Assembly: GCA_035301545.1 (NCBI GenBank)
Contig: DATGUA010000061.1
Coordinates: 1-9,620, forward strand
Reading direction: 5' to 3'
Source: DATGUA01 sp035301545
Lineage (GTDB): Bacteria; Bacillota; Clostridia; Tissierellales; Tissierellaceae
DNA length: 9,620 nt
The position numbers and the translations under genes are program-made. Shown piece after piece: positions 5,708 through 9,620 of the stretch. Under the pieces are notes generated by a model. The model did not search any database. It had not been told where the DNA came from and saw only the letters and a program-made list of their open reading frames with translations. How positions within the stretch are numbered: position 1 is the stretch's first letter; each line of letters opens with the position of its first letter.

Positions 5708-7708
5708 TTATATTTTTCCAATTTCTTTTTCTATAATTTTCAAATTATTTTCTTTAATATTTGGATTCCAATTTCTCTCTGGTTCTAATATTTTTTCTCC
5801 AGACATTGCTGCCTTTAACATATAAAGTATTCTAATCCCATCTTCTTTAGTTAATGTGTTATACGCTAATATTTCGTTCTCAATACCTTCTTCTGTTTTA
5901 TTTAGATCCACCATATTGCTCATATGTTTATTGCCAACTACTAATGATCCTTGTTCTGCACAGAAGGAAGCTCCTACTACTGGCACTCCTCTTTGACCTA
6001 TTTGTTCTATATGACTTGCAAAATCTATATGGTTATTTCCAAAACCTTCAGTAACTACTATAGCCCCATCTACATCCATAGTTTCTACTGTCATGCCTAC
6101 TCTTTCCGAAACATAGAACTTTTCAGAGTTAATTTGTGGACTACCTACTAATAAAACCCCACATAAGTCTATTTCTTCATCTTTTAAAGCCTCTATTATT
6201 AAAGGTTCTCTAAAATAATGTCTTGAAGTTTCTTTACTAGCTGGCCCTATACAAGTAAGAGCATGTATTGCTCCATCTAATATTTCTAATGGTGAACATA
6301 TTACTGGAAGATTTCCAAGATCTACATTTGCTTTTGCTCCTAATACTCCAACGGGCTCCATAGGTAATATTAGATTATCATGCATAGCACCTTGTCCCAT
6401 AATCTCTTTTACTATTATTACCTTTTTCTTTCCCGGTCTTCTTAATTGAGAAAATTCTTCTACTATTGCTGAATTATCATCTACTTCTTTTAATACTTCC
6501 CTTATTTCTTGAGTAATAAAATCTGTAGCTTTATGAGCTGCAAGTGGTCCAGGTCTTTCCATATTAGTATCTTCTTTTATTACTACTTCTGTTTTAATAA
6601 ATATTTCGTCTTGATCAGGTGACCCAGGTCTCCCCCATTTGATATTATCTTTAAGTACACCTTCAGAAGAACCAAATTCTCCTATTTGAACCCCATTTTC
6701 ATCAGTCCCAGTTACTACCATAACTACACCATCTAATATTCTAGTTGTTCCTATACCTAATTTATCTTCCTCTTCCTTTGTAGCTATAGGCTGAACATCC
6801 ATTATAGTATCTGAATATTGATCATATTTATCAGGTCTTATTATTTCTACTTTTATTTCTTTAACCAATTTATCTACATCTAATACATCTTTTTCTATAT
6901 CTTTTCTTAAGAAGAGAGTTTTATCTTCTATTTTAGTTTCATCACTAAATTCAACATTGTCTATTTTAAAATATTTTTTAGTTAAACTTCTAATTACTTT
7001 TGCTGGTTCTTCTTTTTCTTCTTCTGATACTTTCTTTATTTTTTCCGTCTGTTTTACTTCTGCTTGTTGTGATGGAAAATATCTTCCTAAAGGAACTTCA
7101 ATATCTATACCTTTACCTTCATCTATCTTTATCTTTAATATACCACTATCTTCTGTATCTAATAATGTTTCTGATTCTTCTTCCTCTATCTCAAATCCTT
7201 CTAATATATTTGGATTAATAGCTGTAAGAGCTGGTAGATCCTTATTTAGTTTTTCTCCTACCACTTCTTCTCTAGTTAAGATATCTTCATTTATTTCAAT
7301 TAAAAGAGAATCTTCTAGATCTTCGAAATACATAGGATTTTCTAAATCAGTAGGTTTTATTATATCTCCCTTTTTCATATTATATTTTAACACTGCTTTT
7401 TCTTCTGGGAGAGTAATTTCTGTATTATTTATATTTCCACCTGCAGATTCTATTTTCTTCATACCTTCTACTATATCTGTAGTTATAGGTGTTATGGAAT
7501 CTATAGTTTTTAATAATTTGGCACCAATTACCTCTCCAATCTTAGTATGATTTTCTGGTATATTAAGTAATCCTGAATCTATAAGATCTGGAAATATAGT
7601 TGGATCTTCAAGATGTCTTGCTTCTATTATTGCCCCTTCTTCTAACCTACAACATGTAACAGCAAATTCATTTGTAAACTCTTCTGCCTGCTCAATACTT
7701 ATTGACAT
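5708..7708 (-). CDS. prdA: D-proline reductase proprotein PrdA (pyruvoyl precursor)
   Basis: A 666-residue precursor of the pyruvoyl-containing part of D-proline reductase. In Clostridium sticklandii PrdA is cut at an internal Cys, giving a 45-kDa chain and a 23-kDa chain whose new N-terminus becomes a pyruvoyl group that binds D-proline as a Schiff base. The C-terminal third here carries the family core GQGAMHDNLILPMEPVG (438-454), then Cys471 (PVICSPLE) and Cys486 (HALTCIGPASKE). Either could be the cleaved Cys; Cys471 leaves a 196-residue fragment, nearer the known size. Cys516 and Cys583 lie further on. The N-terminal 175 residues hold two similar SAF-like modules (about 22-83 and 110-172). 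An acidic, lysine-rich linker follows at about 171-240. The start ATG 7708 has AGGAGG. It is 19 bp after prdC and is co-transcribed with it. Confidence 0.95.
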   Translation of the reverse strand: MSISIEQAEEFTNEFAVTCCRLEEGAIIEARHLEDPTIFPDLIDSGLLNIPENHTKIGEVIGAKLLKTIDSITPITTDIVEGMKKIESAGGNINNTEITLPEEKAVLKYNMKKGDIIKPTDLENPMYFEDLEDSLLIEINEDILTREEVVGEKLNKDLPALTAINPNILEGFEIEEEESETLLDTEDSGILKIKIDEGKGIDIEVPLGRYFPSQQAEVKQTEKIKKVSEEEKEEPAKVIRSLTKKYFKIDNVEFSDETKIEDKTLFLRKDIEKDVLDVDKLVKEIKVEIIRPDKYDQYSDTIMDVQPIATKEEEDKLGIGTTRILDGVVMVVTGTDENGVQIGEFGSSEGVLKDNIKWGRPGSPDQDEIFIKTEVVIKEDTNMERPGPLAAHKATDFITQEIREVLKEVDDNSAIVEEFSQLRRPGKKKVIIVKEIMGQGAMHDNLILPMEPVGVLGAKANVDLGNLPVICSPLEILDGAIHALTCIGPASKETSRHYFREPLIIEALKDEEIDLCGVLLVGSPQINSEKFYVSERVGMTVETMDVDGAIVVTEGFGNNHIDFASHIEQIGQRGVPVVGASFCAEQGSLVVGNKHMSNMVDLNKTEEGIENEILAYNTLTKEDGIRILYMLKAAMSGEKILEPERNWNPNIKENNLKIIEKEIGKI

Positions 7709-7727
7709 ATTTTACCTCCTAACAATT

Positions 7728-9020
7728 TTATTCTATTGGTAACCTTCTACTTAATTCATGATCTACAGTTCTTAATATATGGTCCGTATGATGATATATT
7801 GGTATACCCATATCTGGGGCGCATCCCATAACTGTATTCGTACAATCGCTACAATTTGCAAGTAAGATTCTTTCAGCACCATTTTTCTTTAATTCCATTA
7901 CAGCTTGAACTTGTCCTGGACATTCTCCTGGAGTTAAACATTTATTTGCTCCATTTATTTCTACTAGGTTTTTACAATTTGTTACTGTAACTACTTGGGA
8001 CTTCATCTTATTAGCTACATCTCTTAATCTGTCTTCATCAGCACCACATGCACATACTAAAAGTCCTATAGGTCCTTCGAATTCTGGTAAAGGAATAGTT
8101 ACTATAGCTCCGCCAGATACTTTTGTAACTATAGATTCATCTATATCTCCTGCTATTCCAGTATATGGACCACCTATCACTACTTCACCATATTCTCCAT
8201 CAATTCCTCCACATTTATCAATTAGACTAGCTATAGATGTTCCTATAGGAACTTGGAAAAATACATTAGAATCTTTACCATCTTTTAACTTTCCGGCTAC
8301 AGTAATATCTTTATCTATTACTGGTTTTTTTTCTTCTACTGCCATAGTAAGATTTGCTAAAGTTTCTCCATTTATTATTACAGAATTAGCCTCCATAGGT
8401 AATTGATCTGGTTCAAGCCATACACCAAATATTTCGTGAATTATAGCTCTCTCCTCTCCTACTGGATACCTATCTCCTAATTCTTTTATTTCAATATCAT
8501 CACTATCTATCTCTTTCTTTAAGGATTCTATAGCTTTTCTATTTTTTGCTTTTATAGCTATATATCCTTTTGGAGCTTTTGTTGATTCCATAGCATATTT
8601 TAGTCCTCTTATAATTAAGTCTGGATTTTTCTCTATTAGTTTTATATTATGATTTAAAACTGGCTCACATTCAACACAATTTGCAATAACATATCCTTCT
8701 GGAACTTCTGATTTTAATTTTATAAATGTAGGGAATCCAGCTCCTCCAGCACCTACAATTCCTGCCTCATAAGCAGTATCTACTATAGAATCACATTCTT
8801 TTATCTTTATGTAATCTTCATTATCCTCAGATTCTACCTGAATTGTAACGTTTTCTTCATCTATACTTAAAATTTCCCCTGTCACACTAGAATGTATTTT
8901 GGCTCCAAGTCCATCTGGTTCTGCAATACATTGACCTCTTTTTACTTTATCTCCTTCTTCAACAGTTGGTAGACAAGGCGCACCTAAGTGTTGGAGCAAT
9001 GGGATCTTATATAAGTTCAT
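7728..9020 (-). CDS. prdC: Proline-reductase-associated electron transfer protein PrdC (RnfC-like), cysteine form
   Basis: A 430-residue RnfC-like protein without membrane segments. In order: an N-terminal barrel-sandwich region (about 8-52, HLGAPCLPTVEEGDKV), a flavin/NADH-binding-type glycine loop GIVGAGGAGFPT (87-98), CVECEP (115-120), an SLBB-like part around 238-272, and a cysteine-rich C-terminus (Cys323, 325, 349, 361, 367, 390, 393, 400). It lacks the two CxxCxxCxxxCP ferredoxin motifs of true RnfC. PrdC is thought to carry electrons from NADH to D-proline reductase. Several clostridial PrdC proteins are selenoproteins; this one reads from ATG to stop with no in-frame TGA, so it is an all-cysteine version. 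The start ATG 9020 is preceded by AGGAGG at 8-base spacing. It is the first gene of the operon, divergent from the DUF924 gene. Confidence 0.93.
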   Translation of the reverse strand: MNLYKIPLLQHLGAPCLPTVEEGDKVKRGQCIAEPDGLGAKIHSSVTGEILSIDEENVTIQVESEDNEDYIKIKECDSIVDTAYEAGIVGAGGAGFPTFIKLKSEVPEGYVIANCVECEPVLNHNIKLIEKNPDLIIRGLKYAMESTKAPKGYIAIKAKNRKAIESLKKEIDSDDIEIKELGDRYPVGEERAIIHEIFGVWLEPDQLPMEANSVIINGETLANLTMAVEEKKPVIDKDITVAGKLKDGKDSNVFFQVPIGTSIASLIDKCGGIDGEYGEVVIGGPYTGIAGDIDESIVTKVSGGAIVTIPLPEFEGPIGLLVCACGADEDRLRDVANKMKSQVVTVTNCKNLVEINGANKCLTPGECPGQVQAVMELKKNGAERILLANCSDCTNTVMGCAPDMGIPIYHHTDHILRTVDHELSRRLPIE

Positions 9021-9060
9021 TTATTTTCCTCCTAATTTATGTTTTAGCAATCTAATATTT

Positions 9061-9090
9061 ATTCTAACATATATTTATACTATTCTACAA
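9061..9090 (-). promoter_or_regulatory. Candidate sigma-A promoter for the prd operon
   Basis: On the minus strand TTGTAG (9090-9085) and TAGAAT (9066-9061) are 18 bp apart. The -10 box matches five of six consensus bases and the -35 box only three. Transcription would begin about 35 bp before the prdC start codon. The whole 9021-9176 gap is very A+T-rich, so chance matches are likely. No sigma-54 -24/-12 pair and no TGTTGCAT palindrome occur in this gap. Confidence 0.35.
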
Positions 9091-9125
9091 ACTTAAATAT
9101 ATTTCCTAATATCTAGAATTATTAA

Positions 9126-9154
9126 TTAATATTTGGTATATATATTAATATAAT
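9126..9154 (+). promoter_or_regulatory. Candidate sigma-A promoter for the DUF924 gene
   Basis: TTAATA (9126-9131) and a perfect TATAAT (9149-9154) are separated by 17 bp. The predicted start of transcription would fall within or just before the AAAAGGAGG ribosome site at 9162-9170, giving a very short leader. The A+T-rich setting lowers confidence. Confidence 0.4.
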
Positions 9155-9176
9155 TAATAATAAAAGGAGGAATTTA

Positions 9177-9620
9177 ATGAATATTGTAAATTGGAAAGAA
9201 GTTTTAGATTTTTGGTTTGATCCTGATCATATCCCTCTCCATTTTGATGAGGATGATGAATTTGATGAAAAAGTTCGTAGGAAATTTTTAGCTACATGGA
9301 AAGTAGCTTCTGAAGGACTTTTAGTAGATTGGAGATCAAATATTAAAGGACGATTAGCAGAAATTATAGTTTTAGATCAATTCTCTAGGAATTTATGGAG
9401 AGATGATATTAGAACTTATACTCAAGATAAGATGGCTATTACATTAGCCCAAGAAGTAATCAATCATCCAGATTATAATCAATTATCTGTTGATGAAAAG
9501 AAATATATTCTTTTACCTTTTATGCATTCTGAATCATTAGAACTTCATGATTGGGCTTTTAAATATTATGAAGAATTAGGAGATAAGGAATTAATTCATT
9601 ATGAAAAAATGCATAGAGAT
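9177..9620 (+). CDS. DUF924 family protein (3' end cut by window)
   Basis: The first 148 codons of a DUF924 protein, which are usually about 180-200 residues. The family marks are clear: VLDFWFDP near the N-terminus (9-16), a W followed by GRLAEIIVLDQFSRNLWRD (about 57-75) and LPFMHSESLELHD (about 115-127). The family is predicted to be all-helical and TPR-like; no biochemical role is established. The start ATG 9177 has AAAAGGAGG at close to ideal spacing. It is divergently transcribed from prdC and is probably a neighbouring housekeeping gene unrelated to proline reduction. Confidence 0.9.
   Translation, partial: MNIVNWKEVLDFWFDPDHIPLHFDEDDEFDEKVRRKFLATWKVASEGLLVDWRSNIKGRLAEIIVLDQFSRNLWRDDIRTYTQDKMAITLAQEVINHPDYNQLSVDEKKYILLPFMHSESLELHDWAFKYYEELGDKELIHYEKMHRD

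Noticed and set aside
6957..7550. 197-residue open frame on the plus strand, plus shorter ones around 5854-6151 and 7000-7218
   Set aside because: They are antisense to prdA, have the Ser/Phe/Leu-rich composition expected of a shadow of an A+T-rich gene, and lack a ribosome site.
9047..9060. Possible sigma-54 -12 element (TTGC on the minus strand) upstream of prdC
   Set aside because: No GG at the -24 position ten bases further upstream, so the invariant half of the promoter is missing.

Overview
The window reads as chromosomal DNA of a low-G+C, strictly anaerobic, amino-acid-fermenting Firmicute (Clostridia/Tissierellia type). The reasons are the A+T-rich coding, strong AGGAGG ribosome sites, a D-proline reductase (prd) operon with an in-frame UGA selenocysteine codon, and a neighbouring hydantoin/carbamoyl amino-acid gene pair of the kind known from creatinine fermenters such as Tissierella. 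The genus is an inference. No mobile element, CRISPR array, tRNA or rRNA was seen.

Layout, right to left, because nearly everything is on the minus strand. At the right edge a plus-strand DUF924 gene (9177 onward, cut by the window) diverges from the prd operon across a 156-bp A+T-rich gap. The operon runs prdC (9020-7728, RnfC-like electron carrier), prdA (7708-5708, pyruvoyl proprotein of D-proline reductase), a small conserved prd-linked protein (5689-5444), prdB (5434-4715, selenoprotein subunit read through UGA at 4990-4988) and prdF (4704-3700, proline racemase). Gaps are only 9-19 bp, so this is one transcription unit. After a 106-bp gap holding an imperfect inverted repeat comes a PAS/AAA+/Fis sigma-54 activator of PrdR type (3593-2190).

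The most informative non-coding stretch is 1960-2189. It contains a perfect-consensus sigma-54 promoter (TGGCAC-N5-TTGC, 2026-2012) and two copies of a palindrome, TGTTGCAT-AA-ATGCAACA and a near copy, whose centres are 85 bp apart and lie about 86 and 171 bp upstream of the predicted start. This looks like the enhancer of the adjacent activator. It drives an N-carbamoylsarcosine amidase-like hydrolase (1959-1195) and then, beyond a strong 17-bp hairpin (1135-1174), a dihydropyrimidinase/hydantoinase-family cyclic amidase (1100 to the left edge, truncated).

How the genes fit together: PrdF converts L- to D-proline, PrdA/PrdB reduce it to 5-aminovalerate, and PrdC is the likely electron donor; this is the reductive half of Stickland fermentation. 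The hydantoinase and carbamoyl hydrolase could open a hydantoin (for example N-methylhydantoin from creatinine) and release an amino acid such as sarcosine, another Stickland acceptor. The new hypothesis offered is that the sigma-54 regulator between the two sets controls the hydantoin pair directly. The prd operon itself shows no recognisable sigma-54 promoter or matching palindrome upstream of prdC.
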